Assembly: GCA_036374175.1 (NCBI GenBank)
Contig: DASUUH010000047.1
Coordinates: 1 to 61,352 of the forward strand
Reading direction: 5' to 3'
DNA from: JASLBX01 sp036374175
GTDB lineage: Bacteria; Actinomycetota; Actinomycetes; Jiangellales; Jiangellaceae
Length of the DNA stretch: 61,352 bases
Position numbers and translations under genes: made by a program. How positions within the stretch are numbered: the stretch's first letter is position 1; each line of letters opens with the position of its first letter. Shown piece by piece: positions 15,110 to 23,878 of this stretch. Below the pieces are notes generated by a model that worked only from the letters and a program-made list of their open reading frames with translations, did no database searches and was not told the origin of the DNA.

Positions 15110-16708
15110 GTGTTCGCCACGCTTACTGACCGCCTCACCGCGACTTTCAAGACGTTACGCGGCAAGGGCCGGCTGTCCGAAGCCGACATTGACGCAACCG
15201 CACGCGAGATCAGGGTGGCGCTGCTCGAGGCCGACGTCGCGCTCCCGGTCGTCAAGGACTTCATCGCTGCGATCAAGGAGCGGGCTCGTGGCACCGAGGT
15301 GTCGCAGGCGCTCAACCCGGCCCAGCAGATGATCAAGATCGTCAACGACGAGCTGATCCGCATCCTCGGTGGTGAGACCCGCCGGCTGCGGTTCGCCAAG
15401 CAGCCGCCGACGGTCATCATGCTCGCCGGCCTTCAGGGGTCCGGTAAGACGACGCTCGCCGGCAAGCTGGCGCTCTGGCTGAAGAACAACGGCAACTCCC
15501 CGCTGCTGGTGGCCGCGGACCTGCAGCGCCCGAATGCGGTGAACCAGCTTCAAGTGGTGGGCGAGCAGGCGGGTGTGGAGGTTTGGGCGCCCGAGCCGGG
15601 CAACGGCGTGGGTGATCCGGTCGAGGTAGCCAGAAGCAGCGTCGAGCACGCCACGCAGCGGCTGCACGATGTGGTCATCGTCGACACCGCCGGTCGGCTG
15701 GGCATCGACGAGGAGATGATGGCCCAGGCGCGCGACATCCGCGACGCTGTTCAGCCGGACGAGACGCTCTTCGTGGTCGACGCGATGATCGGCCAGGACG
15801 CCGTCAACACCGCGCTCGCCTTCCTCGACGGCGTCGGGTTCGACGGCGTCGTGCTGACCAAACTCGATGGTGACGCCCGCGGCGGCGCCGCCCTTTCGGT
15901 CGCGTCTGTCACCGGCCGACAGGTGATGTTCGCCTCGGCTGGTGAAAAGCTCACGGACTTCGACGCGTTCCACCCCGAGCGGATGGCATCGCGCATCCTC
16001 GACCTCGGCGACATGCTGACGCTCATCGAGCAGGCCGAGAAGGCGTTCGAAGCTGACCAGGCCGCTGATATGGCCCGCAAGCTGGCCAAGGGCGACGAGT
16101 TCACGCTCAACGACTTCCTCGACCAGATGCAGGCCATCAAAAAAATGGGCTCGTTCAAGAGCTTGATCGGCATGCTGCCGGGAGCCGGCCAGATGCGCGA
16201 GGCGCTCGAGGAGTTCGACGACCGCCAGCTCGACCGCATCCAGGCGATCATCCGGTCGATGACGCCGGCCGAGCGGGACAATCCGAAGATCATCAACGGG
16301 TCACGGCGGCTGCGCATCGCGCGCGGCTCCGGGGTGCAGGTCAGCGAGGTCAACCAACTCGTCGAGCGGTTCTTCGCTGCCCGCGACATGATGAGCCAGG
16401 CGGCCCGGGGCAAGCTTGGCGGCCTCGGTGGTATGCCGGGCATTCCCGGCATGGCCGGCGGCATTCCGGGTTTGGGCGGTGGCAAGAAGAGCAAAGGCAA
16501 GCAGCCCAAGAAGCAGAAGCGCAGCGGCGGGGCGCGGTCCGGCAACCCAGCCAAGCGCGCGGCTCAGCTGGCCGAGGCCGAGCAGCGGCGTAAGGCAGGC
16601 CCGCAGCCGGGTGAGATTCCCGCTGCTTTCGGCGGGAATGCCGGCGACGGCGATGCCAGCGACTTCCAGCTGCCCGACGATGTCGCCGACTTCTTCAAGA
16701 ACCGCTAG
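15110..16708 (+). CDS. ffh: signal recognition particle protein Ffh (SRP54)
   Basis: A 532-aa SRP GTPase for co-translational membrane targeting. Its N domain (FATLTDRLTATFKTLRGKGRL) is followed by the G domain with P-loop GLQGSGKTTLAGKLA near 108, DTAGRLGIDEEM near 190 and TKLDGDARGGAALS near 246. The M domain begins near 300 and contains LPGAGQMREALEEF. The C-terminal ~100 residues are Gly/Met/Lys-rich with repeated GMPGIP units, typical of actinobacterial Ffh. The GTG start gives a standard N domain. The gene is separated by 131 bp from the leftward epimerase gene. Confidence 0.97.
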   Translation: MFATLTDRLTATFKTLRGKGRLSEADIDATAREIRVALLEADVALPVVKDFIAAIKERARGTEVSQALNPAQQMIKIVNDELIRILGGETRRLRFAKQPPTVIMLAGLQGSGKTTLAGKLALWLKNNGNSPLLVAADLQRPNAVNQLQVVGEQAGVEVWAPEPGNGVGDPVEVARSSVEHATQRLHDVVIVDTAGRLGIDEEMMAQARDIRDAVQPDETLFVVDAMIGQDAVNTALAFLDGVGFDGVVLTKLDGDARGGAALSVASVTGRQVMFASAGEKLTDFDAFHPERMASRILDLGDMLTLIEQAEKAFEADQAADMARKLAKGDEFTLNDFLDQMQAIKKMGSFKSLIGMLPGAGQMREALEEFDDRQLDRIQAIIRSMTPAERDNPKIINGSRRLRIARGSGVQVSEVNQLVERFFAARDMMSQAARGKLGGLGGMPGIPGMAGGIPGLGGGKKSKGKQPKKQKRSGGARSGNPAKRAAQLAEAEQRRKAGPQPGEIPAAFGGNAGDGDASDFQLPDDVADFFKNR

Positions 16709-16711
16709 GAG

Positions 16712-16750
16712 TTATCCACACCCAGGGTCGGGCGTCCCTGGTTATCCACA
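16712..16750 (+). promoter_or_regulatory. paired DnaA-box element, copy A
   Basis: TTATCCACA occurs at 16712-16720 and again at 16742-16750: same strand, starts exactly 30 bp apart. The spacer begins CCCA and contains a CCAGGG/CCCTGG inverted repeat; the second box is followed by GATT. It lies between ffh and the DUF4192 gene, with the second box ending 54 bp before the latter's ATG. Two further copies with the same spacing occur at 25503 and 30398. TTATCCACA equals the classical DnaA box; a regulatory or DnaA-titrating role is inference. Confidence 0.65.
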
Positions 16751-16803
16751 GATTGCGATGAGGGTCTAGCCCGGGCCGGGGGCCGGCGGTTGAGTCGTCG
16801 GCC

Positions 16804-17880
16804 ATGACACCCAACAACGAACCGACCGTCATCAAGCTGAGTTCGCCGTCCGACATCGTGACGGCAGTGCCGGTGGTGCTTGGATTCCACCCCGCCGAGA
16901 GCCTCGTGGTCATGTGTCTGAGCGGCCCGCGGCGACGCCAGGGCCTCACCATGAGAATCGATTTGCCCGAGCCGCAGCACGACGACACGTTGGCCGCGGA
17001 CCTGGTCCACCGAGCCGAGCGCGATGACGCCGAAGCCGTGGTCGCGGTCTGCTACACCGAGTTGCCGGACGTCGACGGCGACCTGCCGCGGCGCGACCTG
17101 ATCGACACTCTGACCGGAGCGTTCGGCCGGCGGAACATCGGGCTGCTTGAACTCCTACTCGTCCGTGGCGGGCGCTGGTACTCGTACGTGTGCTCCGAGG
17201 AGTGCTGCCCACCAGAGGGAACTCCTATCACGGCCACTCGAAACAGCGAGATGCTCGCCCTCGAGGCCCGCGCCGCCTTGGACGGGCATGCGGTCCTCGG
17301 ATCGCGCGAGGAGCTCGAAGCAACGATCCGCGGCCCGGTCGCCGTCCGCGAGGCCGTGCTGCGAGCGTCTTACCAGCGGATCGGCGAAACGTTCTTCGAC
17401 GAAATAACGCAGCACGGCGCCGATCACGCGCTCCAGCGCACACTTCAGCTCGCGCGTGCCGCGTACGAGCGGTTCCTCGGCGGCGACCACGCGCTAGCGG
17501 ACGATGACGCGGTGCGAATCCTGCTGGGGCTGGAGGACAAGTTCGCCCGCGACGAGCTGCTGACTTGGGCGCTCGACGATAGCCCGGAAGAACTGGTCGT
17601 CTTGCTGAGTGCGCTGGCCCGTTGTGCGCTGGACGAGAACGCCGCTCCGATTTGCTCAGCGCTGGCGTGCGTGGCGTATCAGATGGGCAATGGCGCCCTC
17701 GCGAACATCGCAGTGGAGCGAGCGCTCGCGAGTGAACCGGGCTACGAGCTGGCCCGCCTCATCGACGCGTCGCTGCAAGCTCAGATCGAGCCGGCCGAGA
17801 TCCGTGCGATGGCCCGGCGCACCCGTGATTACCTGCGTGAGCTTGGCATGAGCGACGGTTCCCAGTCCGAAGCGGCGTGA
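16804..17880 (+). CDS. DUF4192 domain protein, function unknown
   Basis: A 358-aa actinobacterial protein of unknown function. The N-terminus carries the DUF4192 hallmark segments IKLSSPSDIVTAVPVVLGFHPAESLVVM and a DGDLPRRDLIDTL region. A CCPPEG element follows WYSYVCSEE near residue 130. The C-terminal half is helical and Ala/Leu-rich, with ACVAYQMGNGALANIAVERAL resembling a TPR-like pair of helices. It has no signal peptide or membrane helix. The upstream gap holds the paired DnaA-box element. Confidence 0.82.
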   Translation: MTPNNEPTVIKLSSPSDIVTAVPVVLGFHPAESLVVMCLSGPRRRQGLTMRIDLPEPQHDDTLAADLVHRAERDDAEAVVAVCYTELPDVDGDLPRRDLIDTLTGAFGRRNIGLLELLLVRGGRWYSYVCSEECCPPEGTPITATRNSEMLALEARAALDGHAVLGSREELEATIRGPVAVREAVLRASYQRIGETFFDEITQHGADHALQRTLQLARAAYERFLGGDHALADDDAVRILLGLEDKFARDELLTWALDDSPEELVVLLSALARCALDENAAPICSALACVAYQMGNGALANIAVERALASEPGYELARLIDASLQAQIEPAEIRAMARRTRDYLRELGMSDGSQSEAA

Positions 17881-17938
17881 GTAAGGATGTCGCTGATCAC
17901 CCGGCTCGCCCGAGAGGCCGCTCGTTAAGCTCACCTGC

Positions 17939-19021
17939 GTGACGTCTTCGCCACTACATGTTCGCGGCGTCGTTCTACCCGAACGCGAACACCGCGATCT
18001 TTGGATCAGAGACGGCCGCGTCACCTACGAACCCGTCCCAGACGCCGAAACGGTGGCGACCGGGTGGGTTCTGCCGGGTCTTGTCGACCTGCACTGCCAC
18101 GTAGGACTGGCAGCGGACGGTGCCGTCCCGCCCGATGAGGCCGAGCGGCAGGCGCTGGCGGACCGCGACACGGGGGTGTTGCTGGTCCGCGATGCCGGAT
18201 CGGCGGCGGACACCAGGTGGATCGACAACAGGGAGGACCTGCCGCGCATCATCCGTGCGGGGCGGCACATCGCCCGCACCAAGCGTTACCTGCGCAACTA
18301 CGGCTGGGAGATCGAGCCGGATGAGTTGGTCGCGTACGTAGAGCAGGAGGCGCGGCGCGGGGACGGCTGGGTCAAGCTCGTCGGCGACTGGATCGATCGT
18401 GAGCTCGGCGACCTCGGCCCGTGCTGGCCCCGGCTGGCGTTGGAGGCGGCGATACGGCGGGCTCATGAGCTCGGCGCCCGGGTCACGGCACACGTGTTCG
18501 GCGAGGACGCGCTGCCCGATCTGATCGCGGCCGGGATCGACGGGATCGAGCACGGCACCGGACTGTCCGACGACCTGATGGCGATCATGGCCGAGCGGGG
18601 CGTGTCGATGGTGCCGACGCTGGTCAACATAAACAACTTTCCGAAGTACGCCGCGCAGGGCGAGGCGAAGTTCCCGCGGTATGCCGACCGGATGCGGCGA
18701 CTGCACGAGCGGCGGTACCGCAATGTGCGGACGGCATATGAGACCGGCGTGCCGATCTTGGCCGGTACCGATGCCGGCGGCCAACTGCCGCACGGCCTGC
18801 TTGCTCGCGAGGTGCTCGAACTCGTCCGTGCCGGGCTGCCGGCCGCCGACGCGGTGGCAGCGGCCTCGTGGCGGGCGCGCGCGTACCTGCTGGGCGGCTC
18901 TGGCACGCTGGGCGAGGGGGTCCCGGCGGACCTGTGCGTCTACGCCGCCGACCCGACGGATGAACCTGAGACGCTGCTCGAACCGGTGCGGATCGTCCTG
19001 CGCGGACGCGTGATTCGGTGA
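17939..19021 (+). CDS. metal-dependent amidohydrolase
   Basis: A 360-aa amidohydrolase-superfamily TIM-barrel enzyme. It shows the metal-binding HxH motif as LVDLHCHVGLA near 48, a barrel Lys in GWVKLVGDW near 142, ARVTAHVFGEDALPDL near 178 (His ligand), GIEHGTGLSDDLM near 202 (His) and ILAGTDAGGQLPHG near 276 (catalytic Asp). Such enzymes hydrolyse cyclic amides, imidazolone-type rings or peptidic amides; the substrate is not deducible. The GTG start follows a TANNNT-like TAAGCT by 7 nt, suggesting a leaderless transcript. Confidence 0.85.
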   Translation: MTSSPLHVRGVVLPEREHRDLWIRDGRVTYEPVPDAETVATGWVLPGLVDLHCHVGLAADGAVPPDEAERQALADRDTGVLLVRDAGSAADTRWIDNREDLPRIIRAGRHIARTKRYLRNYGWEIEPDELVAYVEQEARRGDGWVKLVGDWIDRELGDLGPCWPRLALEAAIRRAHELGARVTAHVFGEDALPDLIAAGIDGIEHGTGLSDDLMAIMAERGVSMVPTLVNINNFPKYAAQGEAKFPRYADRMRRLHERRYRNVRTAYETGVPILAGTDAGGQLPHGLLAREVLELVRAGLPAADAVAAASWRARAYLLGGSGTLGEGVPADLCVYAADPTDEPETLLEPVRIVLRGRVIR

Positions 19022-19047
19022 CCTGGACGGATCCGGCGCCGCCTGAG

Positions 19048-19077
19048 TTGGATTCAGCCTCCCCGCTCTGGCACAAT
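19048..19077 (+). promoter_or_regulatory. candidate promoter of the rpsP operon
   Basis: TTGGAT (19048-19053), an 18-bp spacer and CACAAT (19072-19077) resemble a housekeeping sigma-70-type promoter, about 130 bp upstream of the rpsP GTG. The remaining leader (19078-19205) contains no gene that I can support. A similar GGCACACTGG string occurs at 21418-21427 upstream of rplS and may mark a second promoter there. Confidence 0.45.
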
Positions 19078-19205
19078 GTCCTGCTGAACCGGCGCACGCG
19101 TGGCCCTCTCACCCGCGGATGCCGTGTCCACCCGAGGCGCTCGTCCTGGTCCCCACCCGGTGGCGGCGGCTCATCCAGAACTCACCTACAGGAGACTCCA
19201 CACCC

Positions 19206-19802
19206 GTGGCTGTCAAAATCAAGCTGAAGCGGATGGGCAAGATCCGCACCCCGCAGTACCGCATCATCGTCGCCGACTCGCGCACCAAGCGTGACGGTCG
19301 GGCCATCGAAGAGATCGGCAAGTATCACCCCAAGGAAGACCCGAGCCTGATCCAGGTGAACTCCGAGCGGGCCCAGTACTGGCTGGGTGTCGGCGCGCAG
19401 CCGACCGAGCCGGTCCTGAAGCTGTTCAAAGTCACCGGCGACTGGCAGAAGTTCAAGGGTCTGCCCGGTGCCGACGGCACGCTCAAGGTCAAGGAGACCA
19501 AGGCGAACAAGTCGGACCTGTTCAACGCGGCGCTCGCCGAGGTCCACGGGGAGAGCTCGGCCGAGGCCACCACGTCGAAGAAGCGTGCGGCCAAGAAGAC
19601 GACGGCCAAGAAGGCCGAGGCCGGGGGCGACACCGGAACGGCCAAGAAGACGACGGCCAAGAAGGCTGCGAAGAAGGCCGAGGCCAAGGACGACACGGCC
19701 ACCAAGCCAGCGGCCAAGGACGACGCCTCAGTCGAGGCCGCGGCAGAGGACACAACGGACGCCGGCGAGGCGGCAGCGGTCGAGTCGAGCTCGGAGAGCT
19801 GA
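19206..19802 (+). CDS. rpsP: 30S ribosomal protein S16 with long charged C-terminal tail
   Basis: The first ~85 residues are a standard S16: AVKIKLKRMGKIRTPQYRIIVADSRTKRDGR, then IEEIGKYHPKEDPS and RAQYWLGVGAQPTEPVLKL. The protein is 198 aa, more than twice the usual S16 length, because of a tail from ~110. The tail is first basic (repeats of AAKKTTAKK, encoded partly by a 27-bp direct repeat at 19589-19615 and 19640-19666) and then acidic and Ala/Asp/Glu-rich. Lys/Ala tails occur on other actinobacterial S16 proteins; their function is unclear. First gene of rpsP-khpA-rimM-trmD. Confidence 0.96.
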   Translation: MAVKIKLKRMGKIRTPQYRIIVADSRTKRDGRAIEEIGKYHPKEDPSLIQVNSERAQYWLGVGAQPTEPVLKLFKVTGDWQKFKGLPGADGTLKVKETKANKSDLFNAALAEVHGESSAEATTSKKRAAKKTTAKKAEAGGDTGTAKKTTAKKAAKKAEAKDDTATKPAAKDDASVEAAAEDTTDAGEAAAVESSSES

Positions 19803-19806
19803 GCCG

Positions 19807-20046
19807 GTGTTCGCCGAAGCACTGGAGCACCTGGTCCGCGGCATCGTCGATCATCCGGACGACGTCACAGTGCGGGCGCGCACTCAGCGGCGGGGGCGGC
19901 TGCTCGAGGTCCGCGTCCACCCGGACGATCTGGGCAAGGTGATCGGCCGCAACGGCCGGACGGCGACCGCATTCCGGACCGTGATCGATGCACTGTCGGA
20001 CGACCCCCACGTCCGGATCGACTTCGTCGACGTCACCGACCGCTGA
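19807..20046 (+). CDS. khpA: KhpA-type KH-domain RNA-binding protein
   Basis: A 79-aa KH-domain protein (YlqC/KhpA family). It reads AEALEHLVRGIVDHPDDV, then the KH core LEVRVHPDDLGKVIGRNGRTATAFRTVI, which includes the invariant GxxG as GRNG. It sits 4 bp after rpsP and before rimM, its conserved position in Actinobacteria and Firmicutes. KhpA proteins bind RNA and affect cell division or translation-linked processes. The GTG start has GGAGAG within the end of rpsP as ribosome site. Confidence 0.93.
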   Translation: MFAEALEHLVRGIVDHPDDVTVRARTQRRGRLLEVRVHPDDLGKVIGRNGRTATAFRTVIDALSDDPHVRIDFVDVTDR

Positions 20047-20082
20047 ACCGCTCTTCGTGCCCCGGGCGCGCGGGAGGTATCG

Positions 20083-20613
20083 ATGCTCGTGACGGTTGGG
20101 GTGATCGCGCGCGCCCACGGTGTACGTGGCGAGGTCATCGTCGACGTGCGCACCGACTCGCCGGACGAGCGCTTTGTCAGCGGTGCCGTCTTGGTCACCG
20201 AACCGGCTCATGCCGGTCCGCTGACCGTCGCGCGGACCCGCTGGCACAGCGGACGGCTGCTCGTCCAGTTCGCCGGCGTTCGAGACCGGACCATGGCCGA
20301 GGCCTTGCGAGGAGTCCGGCTCCAGGTCGATGTCGACGAGCGTGAACGTCCCGACGATCCGGACGAGTACTACGACCACCAGCTCACCGGACTGGCCGTA
20401 CGAACCAGTGACGGGACGCTGGTGGGGGAGGTGGCCGAGGTGATCCACCTAACCGGGCAGGATCTGCTCTCGGTCCGCCGACCGGCGGGCGGGGAGGTGC
20501 TCATCCCGTTCGTCGCGGCCATCGTCCCGGCCGTCGATCTGGGCTCCGGAGAGATCGTGGTCGACCCACCGCCTGGGCTTCTTGACGGCTCGCCAGAGGG
20601 AGGCGGGCCGTGA
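20083..20613 (+). CDS. rimM: ribosome maturation factor RimM
   Basis: A 176-aa 16S rRNA processing factor for the 30S head. The N-terminal RimM barrel reads VTVGVIARAHGVRGEVIVDVRTDSPDERF, and the C-terminal PRC-barrel YYDHQLTGLAVRT, with DLLSVRRPAGGEVLIPFV. Ribosome site GGGAGG is 5 nt before ATG. Its final codons overlap the trmD GTG start, so the two are translationally coupled. Confidence 0.96.
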   Translation: MLVTVGVIARAHGVRGEVIVDVRTDSPDERFVSGAVLVTEPAHAGPLTVARTRWHSGRLLVQFAGVRDRTMAEALRGVRLQVDVDERERPDDPDEYYDHQLTGLAVRTSDGTLVGEVAEVIHLTGQDLLSVRRPAGGEVLIPFVAAIVPAVDLGSGEIVVDPPPGLLDGSPEGGGP

Positions 20614-21407
20614 AGATCGACATCATCACGATCTTTCCGGACTATCTGACCCCGCTTGAGCTGTCCCTGGTCGGCAGAGCCCGCGAGGCGGGCGTACTCG
20701 ACGTGCACGTGCACGACCTCAGGAACTGGACGACCGACCGGCACCGGTCGGTCGACGACACGCCTTACGGCGGCGGCGCGGGCATGGTGATGAGGCCCGA
20801 CGTATGGGGTGCTGCACTCGATGCCGTCGTCCCGCCCCACTCGGTCCCGCCACCACGGCTGATCGTCCCGACGCCGTCCGGTGCGGTGTTCGACCAGCAT
20901 CTCGCGGAGGAGTTGGCCGGCGAGCCGTGGCTGGTGTTCGGGTGCGGGCGGTACGAAGGCATCGACGCCCGCGTCGTCGAAGATGCGGCCTCGCGGATGA
21001 TGGTCACCGAGTTGTCCATCGGCGACTACGTGCTCAATGGTGGTGAGGTCGCCGCCCTCGTTGTGATCGAGGCGGTTGCCCGGCTGCTGCCCGGCGTTGT
21101 GGGCAACCCGGAGTCTCTTGTCGAAGAGTCACACGGGGCGGACGGACTGCTGGAGTATCCCGTCTACACCAAACCGCCCCGCTGGCGTGATCGTGACATC
21201 CCGGAGGTTCTGCTTTCCGGCCATCACGGCAAGATCGCTCGTTGGCGGCGGGACCAGGCCTTGCGCCGAACCGCCGAACGCCGGCCGGAGCTGATCGAAC
21301 GGCTCGACCCGGCCACTCTCGACCGGCACGACCGCGCCCTACTGGCCGAGTCGGGGTGGCAGGTGTCCGACGAGGCGGTCCGCCGACCGCTCGATTCGTC
21401 CGGCTAG
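20610..21407 (+). CDS. trmD: tRNA (guanine-N1-)-methyltransferase TrmD
   Basis: A 265-aa SPOUT methyltransferase that makes m1G37 in tRNA, preventing +1 frameshifts. The trefoil-knot residues are visible: DDTPYGGGAGMVMRPDVW near 50, GCGRYEGIDARVVED near 110 and ELSIGDYVLNGGEVAALV near 132. It also contains GNPESLVEESH and a C-terminal YTKPPRWRDRDIPEVLLSGHH. GTG start overlaps the rimM stop by 4 nt. It is last in the rpsP cotranscribed run before a 139-bp gap and rplS. Confidence 0.97.
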   Translation: MKIDIITIFPDYLTPLELSLVGRAREAGVLDVHVHDLRNWTTDRHRSVDDTPYGGGAGMVMRPDVWGAALDAVVPPHSVPPPRLIVPTPSGAVFDQHLAEELAGEPWLVFGCGRYEGIDARVVEDAASRMMVTELSIGDYVLNGGEVAALVVIEAVARLLPGVVGNPESLVEESHGADGLLEYPVYTKPPRWRDRDIPEVLLSGHHGKIARWRRDQALRRTAERRPELIERLDPATLDRHDRALLAESGWQVSDEAVRRPLDSSG

Positions 21408-21546
21408 GCCCGGCTGTGGCACACTGGATCGCTGCCTGGCCCGTCGTCGCCCCTGCCACGGGGGGAGCGCCTCAGCCGGTGGCCAGGAATGACGAACCTA
21501 CGATGCCGTCGGTGGCCCGTGGCGCCGGCGAGGAAGCGATACCACG

Positions 21547-21897
21547 ATGCACACCCTCGACGCTGTTGATGCTGCCAGCCTCCGCGACGACATTCCCCGC
21601 TTCCGGGCCGGAGACACACTTCGAGTTCACGTCAAGGTCGTCGAGGGCAACCGCTCCCGGATCCAGGTCTTCCAGGGTGTTGTGATCCGGCGGCAGGGCT
21701 CGGGAGTCCGTGAGACGTTCACTGTCCGCAAGGTCAGCTTCGGCGTCGGAGTGGAGCGCACCTTCCCCGTGCACAGCCCCATCATCGACAAGATCGAGGT
21801 GGCCACGCGCGGCGACGTCCGCCGGGCCAAGCTCTACTATCTGCGCAACCTGCGCGGTAAGGCCGCCAAGATTCGCGAGAAGCGTGAGACTCACTAA
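21547..21897 (+). CDS. rplS: 50S ribosomal protein L19
   Basis: A 116-aa L19, located at the 30S-50S interface. It reads DDIPRFRAGDTLRVHVKVVEGNRSRIQVFQGVVI, RRQGSGVRETFTVRK, then FGVGVERTFPVHSPIIDKIEV and a basic end RAKLYYLRNLRGKAAKIREK. Normal length and position after trmD. The 139-bp upstream gap may hold its own promoter (GGCACACTGG at 21418). Confidence 0.97.
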   Translation: MHTLDAVDAASLRDDIPRFRAGDTLRVHVKVVEGNRSRIQVFQGVVIRRQGSGVRETFTVRKVSFGVGVERTFPVHSPIIDKIEVATRGDVRRAKLYYLRNLRGKAAKIREKRETH

Positions 21898-22005
21898 TTA
21901 CGTCCTGGCCTGAGCGCGTGCCCGTGCAGCGGGCAAGGTAGCGTCGGGGGGAGCCGAGCGCGTCAACCGGGGCGGTGCTCGTCGGCTGCTGCGGCGGGGA
22001 GCGAC

Positions 22006-22725
22006 ATGGGAGAATATGTGGCCGAGGAGACCATGCCTCGAGGGGAGTCTGACGCCGGCGCTGAACCGCCGCGGCGGAGCGGCGCCGTCGCCATCCTCCG
22101 CGAGGCGACCATCGTCATCGCGTTGTCGCTGCTGATAGCGACGCTGGTGCGGATATTCCTCGTCCAGGCCTTCCTCATCCCGTCGTCGTCGATGCAGGAC
22201 ACGCTGCAGGTGGGTGACCGCGTCCTGGTGTCGAAGCTGACCACCCGATTCGGTGACATCGAGCGTGGTGACATCGTCGTCTTCGCCGACCCCAACGGGT
22301 GGTTGTCGCGTCCCAGCGACGACGGCTCGGGCCCAGGGGCCTGGGTGCGCGATGCGCTCCAGTTCGTCGGCGTGCTGCCCGACGACTCCGAAGGGCACCT
22401 GATCAAGAGAGTTGTCGGCGTAGGCGGCGACACCGTCGAGTGCTGCGACGACGACGGCCGAGTGACGGTGAACGGCGTCGCGGTGGACGAATCGGCATAC
22501 CTGCGGCCGGGCGACGACCCGTCGGTCACCACGTTCGAGGTCGAGGTCGGCGAGGAAGAGTTGTTCGTCATGGGCGATCACCGGTCTAACTCCGGCGACT
22601 CGCGGGTGCACGGCACCGTGCCGGAGGATAGCGTCGTCGGCAAGGCGTTCGTCGTGGCCTGGCCGGTCTCGCGGTGGTCGGGGCTGTCCGACGAAGACGT
22701 GTTCGACGACATCCCAGACGAGTAG
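22006..22725 (+). CDS. lepB: signal peptidase I
   Basis: A 239-aa type I leader peptidase that cleaves Sec/Tat signal peptides outside the membrane. One N-terminal helix (TIVIALSLLIATLVRIFLVQA, residues ~35-55) anchors it. The catalytic Ser is in FLIPSSSMQDTLQVGDRVLV and the general-base Lys in GHLIKRVVGVGGDTVEC; the late box is FVMGDHRSNSGDSRVHG. A pair of adjacent Cys (ECCDDDG) follows the Lys box. ATG is preceded by GGGGAG. Position before rnhB is conserved. Confidence 0.96.
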   Translation: MGEYVAEETMPRGESDAGAEPPRRSGAVAILREATIVIALSLLIATLVRIFLVQAFLIPSSSMQDTLQVGDRVLVSKLTTRFGDIERGDIVVFADPNGWLSRPSDDGSGPGAWVRDALQFVGVLPDDSEGHLIKRVVGVGGDTVECCDDDGRVTVNGVAVDESAYLRPGDDPSVTTFEVEVGEEELFVMGDHRSNSGDSRVHGTVPEDSVVGKAFVVAWPVSRWSGLSDEDVFDDIPDE

Positions 22726-22753
22726 CGGTCCGTCTCTTAGGCTCGTACTCATC

Positions 22754-23461
22754 ATGAACGTGAGCGCCGCCCGCCCGACGATTCGCAAAAGTTCTGGCAT
22801 CTACGGTTATGAGCGCGCACTGGGCCGGCTTGGTTTCGCGCCCGTCGCGGGTGCCGATGAAGCCGGCCGGGGAGCGTGTGCTGGGCCTCTCGTCGCCGCC
22901 GCCGCGATCCTGGCCGGTGGCCGCCGCGGCGAGATTCCCGGCCTGGCCGATTCCAAGCTGCTCACGCCGCTCGCTCGCGAGCGGGTGTACGCCGAGGTCG
23001 TCGCCCGTACCGCGGCCTGGTCGGTGGTCGTCGTGCCCGCAGATCAGGTCGACCGGATCGGCTTGCACGTGGCCAACGTGCAAGCGATGCGCCGCGCCCT
23101 GGCCAAGCTCGACGTCGAACCGCAGTATGTGTTGACCGACGGCTTCCCGGTCGCCGGGCTCGGCGTTCCGGGGCTCGCCATGTGGAAGGGTGATCAGGTC
23201 GCCGCCTGCATCGCCGCGGCATCGGTCATCGCCAAGGTCACTCGGGACCGAATCATGACTGAACTGCACGAGAGCTGGCCACAGTACGATTTCGCCACCC
23301 ACAAGGGGTACGTCACACCGGAGCACCAGCGGGCCTTGACCGAGCACGGGCCGTGTCCGGTGCATCGCAGGTCGTACGTCAATGTGGCCCGCGCGGCCGC
23401 AGGTGTGCCGGTGGACGCCTCGCTAATCGAGGTGCAAGCAGAGTGGAGCGTGACCCATTGA
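22754..23461 (+). CDS. rnhB: ribonuclease HII
   Basis: A 235-aa RNase HII, removing ribonucleotides and RNA from RNA/DNA hybrids. The catalytic acidic cluster starts at GADEAGRGACAGPLVAAA near 34, LADSKLLTPLARERVY carries the conserved DSK, and a later Asp lies in YVLTDGFPV. AAASVIAKVTRDRIM and FATHKGYVTPEHQRAL are also typical. A TAGGCT -10-like element ends 10 nt before ATG, so its own near-leaderless transcript is possible. Its stop is embedded in the start of the next gene. Confidence 0.96.
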   Translation: MNVSAARPTIRKSSGIYGYERALGRLGFAPVAGADEAGRGACAGPLVAAAAILAGGRRGEIPGLADSKLLTPLARERVYAEVVARTAAWSVVVVPADQVDRIGLHVANVQAMRRALAKLDVEPQYVLTDGFPVAGLGVPGLAMWKGDQVAACIAAASVIAKVTRDRIMTELHESWPQYDFATHKGYVTPEHQRALTEHGPCPVHRRSYVNVARAAAGVPVDASLIEVQAEWSVTH

Positions 23462-23778
23462 GTGCCGAAGACCTGGAAAAATACGAGGCCGAAATGGAGC
23501 TGTCGCTCTACCGTGAGTACCGCGACGTGGTGGGGCTGTTCACCTACGTAGTCGAGACTGAGCGGCGCTTCTACCTGACGAACAAGGTCGACCTGCAAGT
23601 ACGCAGCGACGGCGGCGAGGTCTATTTCGAGGTGACCATGAGCGACGCCTGGGTGTGGGACATGTACCGCCCGGCCCGCTTCGTCAAGAACGTCAAGGTG
23701 GTCACGTTCAAAGACGTCCACGTCGAAGAACTTGCCAAGAGCGACCTGGAAATCCCCAAGTCCGACCTCGACACCTGA
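23458..23778 (+). CDS. DUF2469 family protein
   Basis: A 106-aa highly conserved actinobacterial protein of unknown function, normally found just downstream of rnhB. It reads SAEDLEKYEAEMELSLYREYRDVV, VVETERRFYLTNKVDLQVR, EVYFEVTMSDAWVWDMYRPARFVKNV and EELAKSDLEIP. The family begins MSAEDLEKYE, which here requires a TTG start at 23458 overlapping the rnhB TGA (TTGA). The out-of-frame GTG at 23462 does not encode it. Confidence 0.93.
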   Translation: MSAEDLEKYEAEMELSLYREYRDVVGLFTYVVETERRFYLTNKVDLQVRSDGGEVYFEVTMSDAWVWDMYRPARFVKNVKVVTFKDVHVEELAKSDLEIPKSDLDT

Positions 23779-23810
23779 CCTTCCGGTCGATCACGTTCCG
23801 CAGACGGCCC

Positions 23811-23846
23811 GACGTACCTACACGCCCGCATGCCTGTAGCTACGTC
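23811..23846. terminator. hairpin between convergent genes, possible bidirectional terminator
   Basis: Arms GACGTACCTACA (23811-23822) and TGTAGCTACGTC (23835-23846) pair over 12 bp with one mismatch around a 12-nt loop. No long U-tract follows on either strand. It lies between the end of DUF2469 (rightward) and the end of the cytolysin-like gene (leftward), where a terminator for both would be expected. Confidence 0.45.
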
Positions 23847-23878
23847 GTTAACCCTGGTGGGCGGCCCAGCTGCCGTAG

